The notes: generated from the letters alone by a model not told the origin. Shown: positions 43,438 to 58,824, counted from the stretch's first letter. The stretch: DNA of 64,000 bases from Massilia agri (GCF_024753255.1 NZ_JANUHA010000002.1:124001-188000), one strand, 5' to 3'. Numbers and translations are program-made.

Positions 43438-46190
43438 GCTCTACCTTTCTCGACACCGCTGCCCGATACCCAGTTCAGCAATTCGTCAACATCATCGTCC
43501 AGCTCAGTCGATACGGTAGAGCTTGCCTGCAGCGGTTTGTAGTCGTATTCAATCTTCGCCGTCGTACCCGCGGGCACATTACTGACACGAGCAATCCCTT
43601 GCGCATCAAGCGTGCCCGTGCGTACACTGCCGTCGCTCAGCGTCGCCTTGAACGCAGCACCTGCCAAGGGCTCGCCCCAGTCCGTCAGATGGCGAAATTC
43701 CAGATCGGTCTTCTGCAGCTCGGTCTTCGGTAAATGCGGCATCACATAGGGAGCCTTTGCCGGCCGAGGCATAAGGTGCATCGACGCGTGGGCAGTCCAT
43801 TTGCCTGACGTGCTCTCCGTGATTCCGGAACCATTGATCTTGATGGAGGACCCGCCTGCGGAGATGGTGACCTCCTCCTTCGCGTGGATTTCGATGCGGG
43901 AGCTGGTCGACAGCAGGCGCACGACTTTCTCAGCGATGATGTCGAGATCATCGCCCTGCGCCTGGATATCGACTTTGCCCTTGGCTGCGAACAGCTTGAT
44001 ACCCGCGTTGTAGGCAAACAGGCTGATCTTTTCAGCGACGCTGGCAATAAGGCTTTTGCCCACCGCTACATTGGTATCCGTACCGGACGATAGAGTCACA
44101 TCCGTGCCCGCATGAACATGCATGCCTGTAGTGCTGGCCAGCCCGATCCCCGCGGGGGATCCGGCGAGCAGGATTGGTTCCTTGAAACGGTTGGCGCCTC
44201 CCTGTGCATCGCCTTCGTAACGGTCTGCGGTTGCGTCGATGAACTGCTTGAGGCCCTCCTGTCCACCGAGCGCTTCTGCTCCTGCCTTAGACGCCGTGTC
44301 AGACAGATTTTTTACGAGCGAGGCGCCCGCCTTGAGCTGACTGGTGGATTCGGTCGCATCGAGCTGTGTTCCCTGCGCACCGGGGCGACCAAAGGTGCTG
44401 ATATACAGCCCCTTGTTCGTGACTATGCCGCCGAAGTCGTCAGTGCTGAGTGCAAAGCCTGATCCAAAAAAACGGCTTCGCTCGTTCCCACGCTGGGTGA
44501 CCAGATAACCGAGGTTCAGCTGTGCATGGGTATTGCTGCTGTAGAGATGCACCCGGTTTTGGCTGGTCGTGTCATCAAGGACCAGCTGGTTAAAGCCGTT
44601 GCCTTTGAGTTCCTTGGACTTGAGACCCGAGAGCTTGCCATCGGTATGCCACTGCGGAACCTGGTCTTCGTTATAGAGCCGGCCCGTAATGACAGGCCTG
44701 TCCGCGTCGCCGTTCAGGAAGGTGACGATGACTTCCTGCCCAGTGCGGGGAACATTGATTCCGCCCCAGCCCTGACCTGCGTTCGGGTAGCTGACACGTA
44801 CCCAGCACGATGCCCTCTCATCGCCGAAATTCTCCCGATCCCACCGGAACCGGACCTTGACCCGGTTGAGGTGATCCGTATAGACCTCTTCGCCAGCAGG
44901 CCCGACGACAATAGCGGTCTGCGGATGCAGGTTCGGCTTTGCGTGCTCCACCGGACTACGAAAGGGAACCTTGCGTCGCTGGACTTCGAAGCAGTTGAAG
45001 CAATGGCCGGTGTCCTTGTTACTCCGCGGTCCTTCACCGCTCGACCGGACTCCTGCACCGCCGCGGCCGATGGCAGCTTTGAACGTTTTCACCTGCAATG
45101 AGAGACTGCCTGGAAGATCTCTCAACTTGTCCGACACCGGCAAGTTATTTTCAATGCACCAGTCAAGAGCGATGACGATGAACTGGCGTTCTTGTTCTGG
45201 ATCGTCCCGATGGGCCGGATGATCTTCCAGTGTGAACCAACTTCCCACGCGTAAGTTGCGCACACTGGAAACCCCGTGGAAACGCTGCATGCTCGATTCC
45301 CATTCTTCCACCCTAATGCGCGCTTGCTTGTCTCCCTGCTCGCGCTTTGAATAGGTATAAGCACCCGTGTACTCGTACACCTCCAGTTGGCTGGGCAGAT
45401 CGCCATGTTCTGTCAGCACAGAGACGTTGCATTGCTTTTGCTGGTTGGGGGCCTTGTAGTCGTCGGTTCGCGTGGTGAATTGGTACGAGAGGACGCTTCG
45501 GCTTGTGCCCCAGTGCCCGATTTCCTGCAACTCATCCTCGGTACCTGCTCCGTGGAAGCGGATCTGCTGAGACAGGAGAGGCTTGAGTTGATACGTCGAG
45601 TCCGTGATGACGAGAACGTGGCCCGAGCCGTCTTCTGCTTGCTCGTGGTAGCCGTACCATCCCTCCGCTTCCATCAAGCGATGGACGAAATGCCAATCCG
45701 TCTCGTACTGTGTGCAATACGAGCGCGGAAGTGCTGGCTGGCTCAATTCAAAACGAAAATTTCCTGCCGCTTGGGGATGCACTGAGAATACTTCAGCCAG
45801 AATGTCATCGGCGGTCTTGTCTTGCCATATCCGGGCGTCTTTGCGAAACTTCAGAAAATATAGCCACGGCGCGATCAATATCTGGCAAAACGTGATCTGC
45901 CCGTCACTGCCTAATCGCTTGATTGTGTGCACATAGCCGCTAGTGGGAAGGTAGCTGCCGTCTGCCTGTCGTAGCCAGAGAGTGACCGGCTGAGCGATGA
46001 GTTTCTTGAGTTCGATATCGTCGCGTACTGATACGAGATCGATCGTGTATTCGTAACTTCTACCGAGGCGCTCATGCGCAAGGACGCGTTGTGGCAGGAG
46101 GATATCGTTGCCGAGAGGCGTGTCCAGCTTCAGGAGACGGTCGTGCTGGGCAAGGAGTGCTTGATTGAAGGACTTGGTCGGATCAGCCAT
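43434..46190 (-). CDS. vgrG: VgrG (T6SS spike) with C-terminal beta-domain for effector loading
   Basis: 918 residues from the ATG at 46190, about 8 bp after AAGGTGG. The GTG four codons earlier is a poorer choice. Order: gp27-like base (about 20-380, RVLAHERLGRSYEYTIDLVSV at the start), gp5/OB domain (about 430-540, VRFRWDRENFGDERASCWVRVS), DUF2345 beta-helix (about 600-830, with THMHVHAGTDVTLSSG and EEVTISAGGSSIKINGSGI blocks), then a transthyretin/carboxypeptidase-regulatory-like domain (about 840-918, DWGEPLAGAAFKATL, GTLDAQGIARVSNVPAG), the usual effector-binding adaptor. It is adjacent to and coupled with the effector. A rpoC terminator separates it from rpoC, so it must use its own promoter. 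Confidence 0.93.
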   Translation of the reverse strand: MADPTKSFNQALLAQHDRLLKLDTPLGNDILLPQRVLAHERLGRSYEYTIDLVSVRDDIELKKLIAQPVTLWLRQADGSYLPTSGYVHTIKRLGSDGQITFCQILIAPWLYFLKFRKDARIWQDKTADDILAEVFSVHPQAAGNFRFELSQPALPRSYCTQYETDWHFVHRLMEAEGWYGYHEQAEDGSGHVLVITDSTYQLKPLLSQQIRFHGAGTEDELQEIGHWGTSRSVLSYQFTTRTDDYKAPNQQKQCNVSVLTEHGDLPSQLEVYEYTGAYTYSKREQGDKQARIRVEEWESSMQRFHGVSSVRNLRVGSWFTLEDHPAHRDDPEQERQFIVIALDWCIENNLPVSDKLRDLPGSLSLQVKTFKAAIGRGGAGVRSSGEGPRSNKDTGHCFNCFEVQRRKVPFRSPVEHAKPNLHPQTAIVVGPAGEEVYTDHLNRVKVRFRWDRENFGDERASCWVRVSYPNAGQGWGGINVPRTGQEVIVTFLNGDADRPVITGRLYNEDQVPQWHTDGKLSGLKSKELKGNGFNQLVLDDTTSQNRVHLYSSNTHAQLNLGYLVTQRGNERSRFFGSGFALSTDDFGGIVTNKGLYISTFGRPGAQGTQLDATESTSQLKAGASLVKNLSDTASKAGAEALGGQEGLKQFIDATADRYEGDAQGGANRFKEPILLAGSPAGIGLASTTGMHVHAGTDVTLSSGTDTNVAVGKSLIASVAEKISLFAYNAGIKLFAAKGKVDIQAQGDDLDIIAEKVVRLLSTSSRIEIHAKEEVTISAGGSSIKINGSGITESTSGKWTAHASMHLMPRPAKAPYVMPHLPKTELQKTDLEFRHLTDWGEPLAGAAFKATLSDGSVRTGTLDAQGIARVSNVPAGTTAKIEYDYKPLQASSTVSTELDDDVDELLNWVSGSGVEKGRA

Positions 46191-46350
46191 CGGAGGAGCC
46201 ACCTTATCTCATGTTCGATTTACTCAAGAACAGAGAGCTATTGTGTCTTCTGAGTTAGGCCGATAAGCGATTAATCAGTGTTTCCTTTAGCTTGATCAAG
46301 TGGTGTGTGGCAAGAAACCACACTACTCGGTCTATTGAATACTGTTGCCC

Positions 46351-46381
46351 AAATAAAAACGGCACCCCTCAGGGTGCCGTT
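46351..46381 (-). terminator. Rho-independent terminator of the rpoBC operon
   Basis: ACGGCACCC and GGGTGCCGT pair perfectly around a 4-base loop. On the minus strand the stem is followed by TTTTTATTT, about 30 bp after the rpoC stop. It isolates the T6SS island from rpoC transcription. Confidence 0.9.
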
Positions 46382-46411
46382 CTCATTTCAGCTCTCAGCT
46401 AGCTCAGACGA

Positions 46412-49400
46412 TCACTCGCCCTCACCATGATGCTGCTCCGCCGGAGCCGCAGCATTCTGCTGGTCTTCCATCGCCTGCAGTTCGGCAGCCATATTGGCCT
46501 TCTCCTGCTGCAGCAGCGCCTGGCGCTCTTCCGCCTCCCACACTTCCTTCTCCTTGCGGGCGCGGTGGAATGCCAGGCCGGTACCGCCAGGGATCAGGCG
46601 GCCGACGATGACGTTTTCCTTCAGGCCGCGCAGACCGTCGCGCTTGCCCATGATCGCCGCTTCGGTCAGGACGCGAGTGGTTTCCTGGAACGATGCGGCC
46701 GAGATGAAGGAGTCGGTCGACAGCGATGCCTTGGTAATACCCAGCAGCACGTTTTCGTACTGCGCCGGCAGCTTGCCGACGGCGTTGACCTTGTCGTTCT
46801 CTTCCAGCAGTTCCGAACGCTCCACCTGCTCGCCGACGATGTAGTCGGTGTCGCCTGCATCGGTGATCTGGACACGACGCAGCATCTGGCGAACGATCAC
46901 CTCGATGTGCTTGTCGTTGATCTTCACGCCCTGCAGACGGTACACGTCCTGCACTTCGTCCACGATGTAGCGGGCCAGCGCTTCGATACCCAGCAGGCGC
47001 AGGATGTCCTGCGGATCGGCCGGACCGTCGACGATCATCTCGCCCTTGTTCACCACCTGGCCGTCGTGCACCAGCACTTGCTTGTCCTTGGTGATCAGGA
47101 ACTCGTGCTTGTTGCCGTCCATGTCGGTGATTTCCAGGCGTTGCTTGCCCTTGGTCTCTTTACCGAACGCGACGGTACCGGTGACTTCCGCCAGCATGCC
47201 CGCGTCTTTCGGCGAACGTGCTTCGAACAGTTCGGCAACGCGCGGCAGACCACCGGTAATGTCACGGGTCTTCTGCGATTCGGTCGGGATACGTGCCAGC
47301 ACTTCACCCACCGAGACTTGCTGACCGTCCTTGACCATGATCAGCGCGCCGACCTGGAAGCCGATCGTCACGGCGTGCTCGGTGCCGGCGATCTTGACTT
47401 CCTGGCCTTCGTCGTTCAGCAGCTTGACCTGCGGACGCAGGACCTTGCCCGAACCACGGCGCTTCGGATCGATCGCGACCAGGGTCGACAGGCCGGTCAC
47501 TTCGTCCACCTGGCGAGCGACGGTAACGCCCTCTTCCACGTTTTCGAACTTGATCGTACCTGCGTACTCGGTAATGATCGGACGGGTCAGCGGATCCCAG
47601 GTCGCCAGGGCGGTACCGGCTTTGACAGCCATGCCATCCTTGACGATCAGGCTCGCGCCGTACGGCACCTTGTGGCGCTCGCGCTCACGGCCGTGGTCGT
47701 CGGTGATCAGGACTTCGCCCGAACGCGAAATCACGATCTGGACGCCCTTGCCGTTGGTGACGTAACGCATGGTCGAGGTGAAGCGGACGGTGCCGTTCGA
47801 CTTCGCTTCGACCGACGACGCCACCGCTGCACGCGATGCCGCACCACCGATGTGGAAGGTACGCATGGTCAGCTGGGTACCCGGCTCACCGATCGACTGT
47901 GCTGCGACCACACCGACTGCTTCGCCGGCGTTGACCAGCAGGCCGCGGCCGAGGTCACGGCCGTAGCACTTCGCGCACAGGCCGAAGCGGGTGTCGCAGT
48001 TCAGCGGGGTGCGGACCTTCACTTCGTCGATGCCGACGCGTTCGATCTCTTCGACCATGTCTTCGTCCAGCAGCGTGCCGGCTTCGTACAGGGTTTCCTG
48101 GGTTTCCGGATTCACGATGTCGGTACCGGCGACGCGGCCGAGGATACGGTCGCGCAGCGGCTCGATGACTTCACCACCTTCGACCATCGCCTTCATGTGC
48201 GTGCCGTTGCTGGTGCCGCAATCGTCCTCGATCACCACCAGATCCTGGGTCACGTCGACCAGGCGGCGGGTCAGGTAACCCGAGTTCGCGGTCTTCAGTG
48301 CCGTATCCGCCAGACCTTTACGAGCGCCGTGGGTCGAGATGAAGTACTGCAGAACGTTCAGGCCTTCGCGGAAGTTCGCGGTAATCGGGGTTTCGATGAT
48401 CGAACCGTCCGGCTTGGCCATCAGGCCTCGCATACCGGCCAGCTGGCGGATCTGGGCTGCCGAACCACGGGCGCCCGAGTCGGCCATCATGTAAATCGCG
48501 TTGAACGATTCCTGGGTGCCTTCGGTGCCGTCACGCTTGGTGACCGGTTCCACTTTCAGCTGGTCCATCATCGCCTTGCCGACTTCGTCCGAGGTCTTGC
48601 CCCAGATGTCGACGACCTTGTTGTAACGCTCGCCGGCGGTGACCAGACCCGAAGCGTACTGCTGCTCGATCTGCTTCACTTCCGCTTCGGCGGTCGCGAT
48701 CATGCCCTTCTTGACGTCCGGGATCAGCATGTCGTCGACGGCGATCGAGATGCCGGCGCGGGTCGCCAGGCGGAAGCCCGACTGCATCAGCTTGTCCGCG
48801 AAGACGACGGTCGCACGCAGGCCGCACTTGCGGAACGACGTGTTGATCAGCTTCGAGATTTCCTTCTTCTTCAGCGCGCGGTTCAGCACCGAGAACGGCA
48901 GGCCTTTCGGCAGGATCTCGGACAGGATGGCGCGGCCGACGGTGGTCTCGTAGCGGGTCACGGTCTTGTCGAATTCACCCTCGGCGTTCTTCGGGTATTC
49001 GGTGATACGCACGGTGATGCGGGTCGCCAGTTCGACTTCCTTGTTGTCGTACGCGCGGATGACTTCCGACACGTCCGGGAACAGCATGCCTTCGCCCTTG
49101 GCGTTGATCGCTTCGCGGGTCGCGTAGTACAGACCCAGCACGATATCCTGCGACGGGACGATCGACGGTTCGCCATTCGACGGGAACAGGATGTTGTTCG
49201 AAGCCAGCATCAGGGTGCGGGCTTCCATCTGTGCTTCGATCGACAGCGGGACGTGGACTGCCATCTGGTCACCGTCGAAGTCGGCGTTGAACGCCGCGCA
49301 GACCAGCGGGTGCAGCTGGATCGCCTTGCCTTCGATCAGGACCGGCTCGAACGCCTGGATACCGAGACGGTGCAGGGTAGGCGCACGGTTCAGCATGACC

Positions 49401-50659
49401 GGGTGCTCTTTGATGACCTCTTCCAGGATGTCCCAGACCACCGGCTCCTGCACTTCGACCAGCTTCTTGGCAGCCTTGATGGTGGTCGCGAGACCCATCA
49501 GTTCCAGCTTGTTGAAGATGAAGGGCTTGAACAGTTCCAGGGCCATCAGCTTCGGCAGGCCGCACTGGTGCAGTTTCAGCTGCGGACCCACCACGATGAC
49601 CGAACGGCCCGAGTAGTCGACGCGCTTGCCCAGCAGGTTCTGGCGGAAGCGGCCGCCCTTACCCTTGATCATTTCAGCCAGCGACTTCAGCGGACGCTTG
49701 TTGGCGCCGGTCATCGCCTTGCCGCGACGGCCGTTGTCCAGCAGCGAGTCAACCGCTTCCTGCAGCATGCGCTTTTCGTTACGCGTAATGATTTCCGGAG
49801 CGCGCAGTTCCATCAGGCGCTTCAGGCGGTTATTACGGTTGATGACGCGGCGATACAGGTCGTTCAGGTCGGAGGTCGCGAAACGGCCGCCGTCCAGCGG
49901 GACGAGCGGACGCAGCTCCGGCGGCAGGACCGGGAGCACTTCCATGATCATCCATTCAGGCTTGATGCCCGAACGCTGGAACGCCTCGAGCACTTTCAGG
50001 CGCTTGGCGTATTTCTTGATCTTGGCTTCGGACTTCGACTCTTTGAGTTCCACGCGCAGGGCTTCGGCATCGCGGTGGATGTCGATCGAGCGCAGCAGTT
50101 CACGGATGCCTTCGGCGCCCATGAATGCGGTGAAGTCGTCGCCGTACTCTTCGTACTTGGCGGCGTAGTCGTCTTCCGACATGATCTGGCACTTCTTCAG
50201 CGGGGTCATGCCAGGATCGGTCACGACGTATGCTTCGAAGTACAGCACGCGTTCGATATCGCGCAGGGTCATGTCCAGGACCATGCCCAGACGCGACGGC
50301 AGCGATTTCAGGAACCAGATGTGGGCGGTCGGCGAGGCCAGCTCGATGTGGCCCATGCGCTCACGGCGCACCTTGGCCAGCGTGACTTCGACGCCGCACT
50401 TCTCGCAGATGACGCCGCGGTGCTTCAGGCGCTTGTACTTGCCGCACAGGCATTCGTAATCCTTGATCGGGCCAAAGATCTTGGCGCAGAACAGGCCGTC
50501 GCGCTCAGGCTTGAAGGTGCGGTAGTTGATGGTTTCCGGCTTCTTGACTTCGCCGTAGGACCACGAACGGATTTTTTCGGGCGACGCCAGGCCAATCTTG
50601 ATGGCGTCGAAGCTCTCGTTTTGCTGAACTTGCTTGAATAGATCGAGCAGTGCTTTCAT
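46412..50659 (-). CDS. rpoC: DNA-directed RNA polymerase beta' subunit
   Basis: 1415 residues, normal for Betaproteobacteria. The N-terminal zinc cluster is intact ([21 protein letters not shown]), the catalytic [12 protein letters not shown] lies at 458-469 with the Mg-binding Asps, the bridge-helix region [19 protein letters not shown] is present, and the second zinc site ([13 protein letters not shown]) is intact. GGAG precedes the ATG. The last about 35 residues are Gln/Ala-rich and ordinary for the family. Bases 46519-47096 are also present as the pseudogene copy 7 kb downstream. Confidence 0.98.
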   Translation of the reverse strand: MKALLDLFKQVQQNESFDAIKIGLASPEKIRSWSYGEVKKPETINYRTFKPERDGLFCAKIFGPIKDYECLCGKYKRLKHRGVICEKCGVEVTLAKVRRERMGHIELASPTAHIWFLKSLPSRLGMVLDMTLRDIERVLYFEAYVVTDPGMTPLKKCQIMSEDDYAAKYEEYGDDFTAFMGAEGIRELLRSIDIHRDAEALRVELKESKSEAKIKKYAKRLKVLEAFQRSGIKPEWMIMEVLPVLPPELRPLVPLDGGRFATSDLNDLYRRVINRNNRLKRLMELRAPEIITRNEKRMLQEAVDSLLDNGRRGKAMTGANKRPLKSLAEMIKGKGGRFRQNLLGKRVDYSGRSVIVVGPQLKLHQCGLPKLMALELFKPFIFNKLELMGLATTIKAAKKLVEVQEPVVWDILEEVIKEHPVMLNRAPTLHRLGIQAFEPVLIEGKAIQLHPLVCAAFNADFDGDQMAVHVPLSIEAQMEARTLMLASNNILFPSNGEPSIVPSQDIVLGLYYATREAINAKGEGMLFPDVSEVIRAYDNKEVELATRITVRITEYPKNAEGEFDKTVTRYETTVGRAILSEILPKGLPFSVLNRALKKKEISKLINTSFRKCGLRATVVFADKLMQSGFRLATRAGISIAVDDMLIPDVKKGMIATAEAEVKQIEQQYASGLVTAGERYNKVVDIWGKTSDEVGKAMMDQLKVEPVTKRDGTEGTQESFNAIYMMADSGARGSAAQIRQLAGMRGLMAKPDGSIIETPITANFREGLNVLQYFISTHGARKGLADTALKTANSGYLTRRLVDVTQDLVVIEDDCGTSNGTHMKAMVEGGEVIEPLRDRILGRVAGTDIVNPETQETLYEAGTLLDEDMVEEIERVGIDEVKVRTPLNCDTRFGLCAKCYGRDLGRGLLVNAGEAVGVVAAQSIGEPGTQLTMRTFHIGGAASRAAVASSVEAKSNGTVRFTSTMRYVTNGKGVQIVISRSGEVLITDDHGRERERHKVPYGASLIVKDGMAVKAGTALATWDPLTRPIITEYAGTIKFENVEEGVTVARQVDEVTGLSTLVAIDPKRRGSGKVLRPQVKLLNDEGQEVKIAGTEHAVTIGFQVGALIMVKDGQQVSVGEVLARIPTESQKTRDITGGLPRVAELFEARSPKDAGMLAEVTGTVAFGKETKGKQRLEITDMDGNKHEFLITKDKQVLVHDGQVVNKGEMIVDGPADPQDILRLLGIEALARYIVDEVQDVYRLQGVKINDKHIEVIVRQMLRRVQITDAGDTDYIVGEQVERSELLEENDKVNAVGKLPAQYENVLLGITKASLSTDSFISAASFQETTRVLTEAAIMGKRDGLRGLKENVIVGRLIPGGTGLAFHRARKEKEVWEAEERQALLQQEKANMAAELQAMEDQQNAAAPAEQHHGEGE

Positions 50660-50754
50660 GTATCACTCCAGAGGTGATTGATTCTGTACTAAGTACTACT
50701 TCCGCCGGTTCTCACTGATTTTCGCCAGTGTTTGCCTCACCATACCCTTGAAAG

Positions 50755-50831
50755 CGTCATCCCGGCGCAGGCCGGGATCCAATTTTTCCAGTTACCAACT
50801 GGACTTGGGCCCCGGCCTGCGCCGGGGCGAC
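50755..50831. repeat. Inverted VIPAQAGIQ-type intergenic repeat between rpoB and rpoC
   Basis: Left arm: GTCATCCCGGCGCAGGCCGG and its ATCCAA tail. The right arm is the reverse complement of GTCGCCCCGGCGCAGGCCGG and its GCCCAA tail, with about 20 bp between. Read forward it encodes the VIPAQAGIQ phrase that marks a widespread intergenic repeat class. Here it lies inside the operon, between rpoB stop and rpoC start. Confidence 0.8.
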
Positions 50832-50884
50832 GATTTCAGGAGCAGAGGGCCGGGCCCGAAGGCCGGCGGCCATGCTGGCCTTGC

Positions 50885-54994
<4,110 letters not shown>

Positions 54995-55304
54995 GGACAC
55001 TCCGTGAGTGACAGAAAGGATGAGAATTCAGGAATTGCCAGTGGTGGTCGCACCACACGCAAGGCCTGAAGCCTCTGCTTTCCCGCCAGGTGATTAAGAC
55101 AGCCGTACTGCTGTGTTACGATATTTCTGACCGCTGGTGCTGCTGGTGCTGCTCTTTACTGCTGTGTTGCTTATCGGCACCTGATGCAAACGTTTGCTGC
55201 AGGGACGACAAAAGAGCCAAAGCCGCATCCCCTCCCTTTCGGCAGGTTCCGCAAGCTTTGACTCCCGCGCTGGGCACCCTTGATGAGTGCCCAATGCATA
55301 TGTA
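54995..55304 (-). promoter_or_regulatory. rplL-rpoB intergenic region with a hairpin, attenuator/processing candidate
   Basis: No gene is visible in these 310 bp. On the minus strand, soon after the rplL stop, GGGCAC and GTGCCC form a stem at about 55271-55293 with no T-run. In this operon family the rplL-rpoB gap commonly carries a partial terminator and an RNase III site that lower rpoB relative to rplL. The hairpin is consistent with that, but I cannot confirm it. Confidence 0.45.
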
Positions 55305-55682
55305 TTACTTCAGCTCGGCCTTGGCGCCAGCTTCTTCCAGCTTCTTCTTGCCGGCTTCTGCGTCTGCCTTCGGCAGGGCTTCCTTCACGACCTTCGGTGC
55401 GCCGTCGACCAGGTCTTTGGCTTCTTTCAGGCCCAGACCGGTGATTTCGCGGACGGCCTTGATGACGCCGACCTTGTTCGCGCCGACTTCAGCCAGGACC
55501 AGGTTGAATTCGGTCTGCTCTTCAGCAGCAGCTGCGCCGCCAGCGGCGCCGCCAGCTGCCGGTGCTGCCATTGCAGCTGCCGACACGCCGAACTTCTCTT
55601 CGAAAGCCTTGACCAGGTCGTTCAGTTCCATGACCGACATTGCGCCAACTGCGTCCAGGAACTCTTCTTTGCTAATTGCCAT
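55305..55682 (-). CDS. rplL: 50S ribosomal protein L7/L12
   Basis: 125 residues from the ATG at 55682 ([15 protein letters not shown]), 7 bp after GGAG. The N-terminal dimerisation helices are followed by an Ala/Gly-rich hinge (residues about 35-55) and the conserved C-terminal domain with [22 protein letters not shown], which recruits translation factors to the ribosome stalk. It is co-transcribed with rplJ (69 bp gap) and upstream of rpoB. Confidence 0.98.
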   Translation of the reverse strand: MAISKEEFLDAVGAMSVMELNDLVKAFEEKFGVSAAAMAAPAAGGAAGGAAAAEEQTEFNLVLAEVGANKVGVIKAVREITGLGLKEAKDLVDGAPKVVKEALPKADAEAGKKKLEEAGAKAELK

Positions 55683-55751
55683 TTGAAACTCCAAATATTG
55701 TGTGTGTGTAGTACAGGTTTGGTTCTACTTGAACAAAAAGTCGCGAAGCGA

Positions 55752-56276
55752 TTACGCTTCGGCGGCTTCCGCTGCCGGAGCAGCCGAGCCTTCGCCTTTT
55801 TGTGCTGCGACTGCAGCCAGAACTCGTGCGAAGCCCGACACCGGTGCCTGCATGACGCCCAGCAGCTGGGCGATGAGGACTTCACGGCTCGGGATGCTTG
55901 CCAGCGCGGTCACGCCAGCAACATCCAGTTGCTTACCGGCGTAGTTACCAGCTTTCACGACCAGCTTGTCGTTGGTTTTAGCGAAGTCATTGATGACTTT
56001 AGCTGCTGCAACGGCGTCGTCCGAGATCGAGTAGATCAGCGGACCGGTCATGGAATCTGCCAGCGAAGCGAACTGCGTGCCTTCGACCGAGCGACGAGCC
56101 AGCGTGTTCTTCAGAACACGCAGGTAGACGCCCTGGGCACGTGCAGCTGCACGGAGTTTGGTCAAGTGAGCAACCTGGATGCCACGGTACTCAGCCACGA
56201 CGATGGTCTGCGCGGTTGCAACTTTCGCGCTCACCTCTTCGACGACGGCCTTTTTGTCATTCAGATTAAGACCCAC
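55752..56276 (-). CDS. rplJ: 50S ribosomal protein L10
   Basis: 174 residues from a GTG start at 56276 ([14 protein letters not shown] after the initiator), with AAGGAG 7 bp upstream. An ATG further upstream has no ribosome site and would add a non-homologous leader. The [13 protein letters not shown] segment and the L12-binding C-terminal helix are present. L10 with L12 is the usual autoregulator of this operon by binding the rplJ leader. Start codon GTG may help limit output. Confidence 0.97.
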   Translation of the reverse strand: MGLNLNDKKAVVEEVSAKVATAQTIVVAEYRGIQVAHLTKLRAAARAQGVYLRVLKNTLARRSVEGTQFASLADSMTGPLIYSISDDAVAAAKVINDFAKTNDKLVVKAGNYAGKQLDVAGVTALASIPSREVLIAQLLGVMQAPVSGFARVLAAVAAQKGEGSAAPAAEAAEA

Positions 56277-56547
56277 GGTCAATCTCCTTAAATGATGCGA
56301 ACAACATGTTTGCATCGGTTCGAACACGGCGTCCGAAGTTAAGAAGTCAATCTAACGCGGATGAACTCACGCAGCGTGGACTACAAAACTTGTTCGGGTC
56401 ACCATCTGCGTTGGGTGGTGTATTAACCTCAAGCTCAACCTCTGCCTTCGGCCCAACGGTCTTTGATTGCCTGCCGGAGCGGTAATTTGCTCCGACAGCC
56501 CAAAGATGCGCCCTGCGATGAAACTGCAGGGACTTTATTCAGTGCTA
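56277..56547 (-). promoter_or_regulatory. rplA-rplJ intergenic region, probable L10 autoregulatory leader
   Basis: 271 bp with no gene. In Proteobacteria the segment before rplJ folds into the structure bound by the L10/L12 complex. No complete consensus fold is derived here; the length and position match. I see no T-run terminator. Confidence 0.4.
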
Positions 56548-57243
56548 TTAAGCAGCGATCGAAGCGTGGTCGACGCGGACGCCAGCGCCCATGGTCGACG
56601 ACAGGGCGACCTTACGCAGGTACACGCCCTTCGAGGTTGCCGGCTTGGCCTTGTTCAGGGCATCCAGCAGTGCTGCCAGGTTGGTCTTGAGCTGTTCGTC
56701 CGAGAACGACTTGCGACCGATGGTGGCGTGGATGATGCCTGCCTTGTCGGTGCGGTACTGGACCTGACCGGCCTTGGCGTTCTTGACGGCCTCGGCGACG
56801 TTCGGGGTCACGGTGCCGACCTTCGGGTTCGGCATCAGGCCGCGCGGGCCCAGGATCTGACCCAGGGTACCGACGATACGCATGGTGTCCGGCGAAGCGA
56901 TCACGATGTCGAACGGCATGTCGCCGGCCTTGACGCGCTCTGCCAGGTCTTCCATACCGACGATGTCGGCGCCGGCTGCTTTAGCAGCCTCAGCCTTGTC
57001 GCCCGAAGCGAAGACAGCGACGCGCACGGTCTTGCCGGTGCCTGCTGGCAGGACGACCGAACCGCGGACCACCTGGTCCGACTTCTTCGGATCCACGCCG
57101 AGCTGGATCGACACGTCGATCGACTCGTTGAACTTGGCGGTGGCGAATTCCTTGACGATCGACACAGCGTTGTCGAACGCGTAGACCTTGTTACGGTCCA
57201 CTTTTGCTTTCATTTCTTTGACGCGCTTGGACAGCTTAGCCAT
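56548..57243 (-). CDS. rplA: 50S ribosomal protein L1
   Basis: 231 residues, normal length. Typical stretches are [38 protein letters not shown], and [15 protein letters not shown], which carries the rRNA/mRNA-contact loop. The start overlaps the rplK stop by one base (TAATG), and GGAGGG is 4 bp upstream. It represses its own rplK-rplA message in many bacteria. Confidence 0.98.
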   Translation of the reverse strand: MAKLSKRVKEMKAKVDRNKVYAFDNAVSIVKEFATAKFNESIDVSIQLGVDPKKSDQVVRGSVVLPAGTGKTVRVAVFASGDKAEAAKAAGADIVGMEDLAERVKAGDMPFDIVIASPDTMRIVGTLGQILGPRGLMPNPKVGTVTPNVAEAVKNAKAGQVQYRTDKAGIIHATIGRKSFSDEQLKTNLAALLDALNKAKPATSKGVYLRKVALSSTMGAGVRVDHASIAA

Positions 57244-57674
57244 TACACACCCTCCACCGTGATGCCCATCGAACGTGCCGAGCCAGCGATGATACGCACT
57301 GCTGCGTCCATGTCGGCGGCGGTCAGGTCCGGCTGCTTGGTTTTTGCGATTTCTTCAGCCTGGGCACGGGTCAGCGAGCCAACCTTGTCGGTATGTGGCT
57401 TCGGCGAACCCTTGGTGATGCCAGCGGCTTTCTTGATCAGGTAGGTTGCCGGCGGGGTCTTCATCACGAAGGTGAAGGACTTGTCCGCGAAGGCGGTGAT
57501 CACGACCGGAATCGGCATGCCCGGCTCGAAGCCTTGGGTCTGGGCGTTGAACGCCTTGCAGAATTCCATGATGTTCAGACCGCGCTGGCCCAGTGCCGGA
57601 CCGATCGGTGGGGATGGGTTTGCCTTACCAGCCGGGACTTGCAGCTTGATAAAGCCAATAATTTTCTTTGCCAT
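57243..57674 (-). CDS. rplK: 50S ribosomal protein L11
   Basis: 143 residues, normal. [25 protein letters not shown] and the C-terminal [21 protein letters not shown] block are intact. It binds the GTPase-associated 23S rRNA. GGAG sits 6 bp before the ATG. First gene of the L11/L1 pair. Confidence 0.98.
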   Translation of the reverse strand: MAKKIIGFIKLQVPAGKANPSPPIGPALGQRGLNIMEFCKAFNAQTQGFEPGMPIPVVITAFADKSFTFVMKTPPATYLIKKAAGITKGSPKPHTDKVGSLTRAQAEEIAKTKQPDLTAADMDAAVRIIAGSARSMGITVEGV

Positions 57675-57696
57675 GAATGGCTCCTAGATTGGCATT

Positions 57697-57724
57697 GAGT
57701 AGTAGCGCCCCACCACTACTACTC
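57697..57724 (-). promoter_or_regulatory. Inverted repeat in the rplK leader, candidate L1 operator
   Basis: GAGTAGTAG and CTACTACTC pair perfectly across a 10-base loop, 23 bp upstream of the rplK start. L1 controls its operon by binding this leader in other bacteria. The stem fits the position but the exact L1-site sequence was not verified. Confidence 0.4.
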
Positions 57725-57784
57725 TGGCGGGGCTCCTCTTACCGGATTCCGCCTTGCTGCTGCGAACGCTCCGATTACGGCGTT

Positions 57785-58399
57785 TTAGACTTTCTCTACT
57801 TGCCCGAACTCCAGCTCCACCGGAGTTGCGCGGCCGAAGATGGTGACAGAGACACGCACCTTCGATTTTTCGTAGTTGACTTCCTCGACGTTGCCGTTGA
57901 AGTCGGTGAACGGGCCTTCCTTGATGCGCACCTGCTCGCCCACTTCGTACAGCACTTTTGGACGAGGCTTTTCGACGCCTTCCTGGACCTGCTGCATGAT
58001 CTTGTCGATCTCGCGCGCCGGAATCGGCGTCGGCTTGTTCGACTTGCCGCCGATGAAGCCGGTGACCTTCGAGGTGTTCTTCACCAGGTGCCAGGTCTCG
58101 TCGGTCATTTCCATCTCAACCAGGACATAGCCCGGGAAGAAACGACGCTCGGAGACGGCTTTGGTGCCGTTGCGCATTTCGACGACTTCCTCGGTCGGAA
58201 CCAGGATGCGGCCGAACTGTTCCGACATGCCCGCGCGCTCGATGCGCTCGGTCAGGGCGCGCATGACGCTCTTTTCCATGCCGGAGTAGACGTGGACGAC
58301 GTACCAGCGCTTGTTGCTGACCGGGACACTCACGGGAGCCGCACCAGCGTCTTGCGCCGGGTCTTGGCCCGGCGCATTGTCTTGCACGTTTTCGCTCAT
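57785..58399 (-). CDS. nusG: Transcription termination/antitermination factor NusG
   Basis: 204 residues from the ATG at 58399, which shares its A with the secE stop (TGATG). An earlier ATG four codons upstream is in frame. Order: acidic N-terminal tail, NGN domain ([31 protein letters not shown]) and C-terminal KOW domain ([18 protein letters not shown]). It binds RNA polymerase and Rho/NusE. It is coupled to secE. Confidence 0.97.
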   Translation of the reverse strand: MSENVQDNAPGQDPAQDAGAAPVSVPVSNKRWYVVHVYSGMEKSVMRALTERIERAGMSEQFGRILVPTEEVVEMRNGTKAVSERRFFPGYVLVEMEMTDETWHLVKNTSKVTGFIGGKSNKPTPIPAREIDKIMQQVQEGVEKPRPKVLYEVGEQVRIKEGPFTDFNGNVEEVNYEKSKVRVSVTIFGRATPVELEFGQVEKV

Positions 58400-58788
58400 C
58401 AGTTTTTCCATCCCAGGACCAGGTCGTACAATACGAACTCCAACACCTTATCCGTGCCCCACAGGAAAATCGCCGTCACGACCACGAAGGCAAACACGAT
58501 GCCGGTGATCTGGGTGGCCTCTTTGCGGGTCGGCCAAACAACTTTCTTGGTCTCGCGCACCGACTCCTTGGCGAAGTTCAGGAAATCACGACCGGTAGTG
58601 GAAGTCCACAAAAGCAGGACAGCAAAAACTAAACCAGCCACGAGGGCGCCGGTGGCGACCAAGGCTGGTTTGTTTTGGCCTTTCAGGTAAAAGAACCCGA
58701 CAACGCCTGCAATCGTGGCAACTACCGCCAGTGCGACCTTGAACTTGTCATTCGAGGTGCTGACAGTTTGCACGGATTGATTGGACAT
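58399..58788 (-). CDS. secE: Preprotein translocase subunit SecE
   Basis: 129 residues with three membrane segments (about 17-34, 45-62 and 95-115), the long E. coli-type form. The conserved block [28 protein letters not shown] precedes the last segment and contacts SecY. It overlaps nusG by one base. It is the first protein gene after tRNA-Trp. Confidence 0.97.
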   Translation of the reverse strand: MSNQSVQTVSTSNDKFKVALAVVATIAGVVGFFYLKGQNKPALVATGALVAGLVFAVLLLWTSTTGRDFLNFAKESVRETKKVVWPTRKEATQITGIVFAFVVVTAIFLWGTDKVLEFVLYDLVLGWKN

Positions 58789-58824
58789 CTTCTTTTCTTT
58801 CGATGCTTGCGCACCAGAATTCGG

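Noticed and set aside
46427..50641. A 1404-codon open frame on the plus strand opposite rpoC
   Set aside because: It is exactly antisense to the highly conserved RpoC, has no recognisable domain and arises from GC-biased codon structure.
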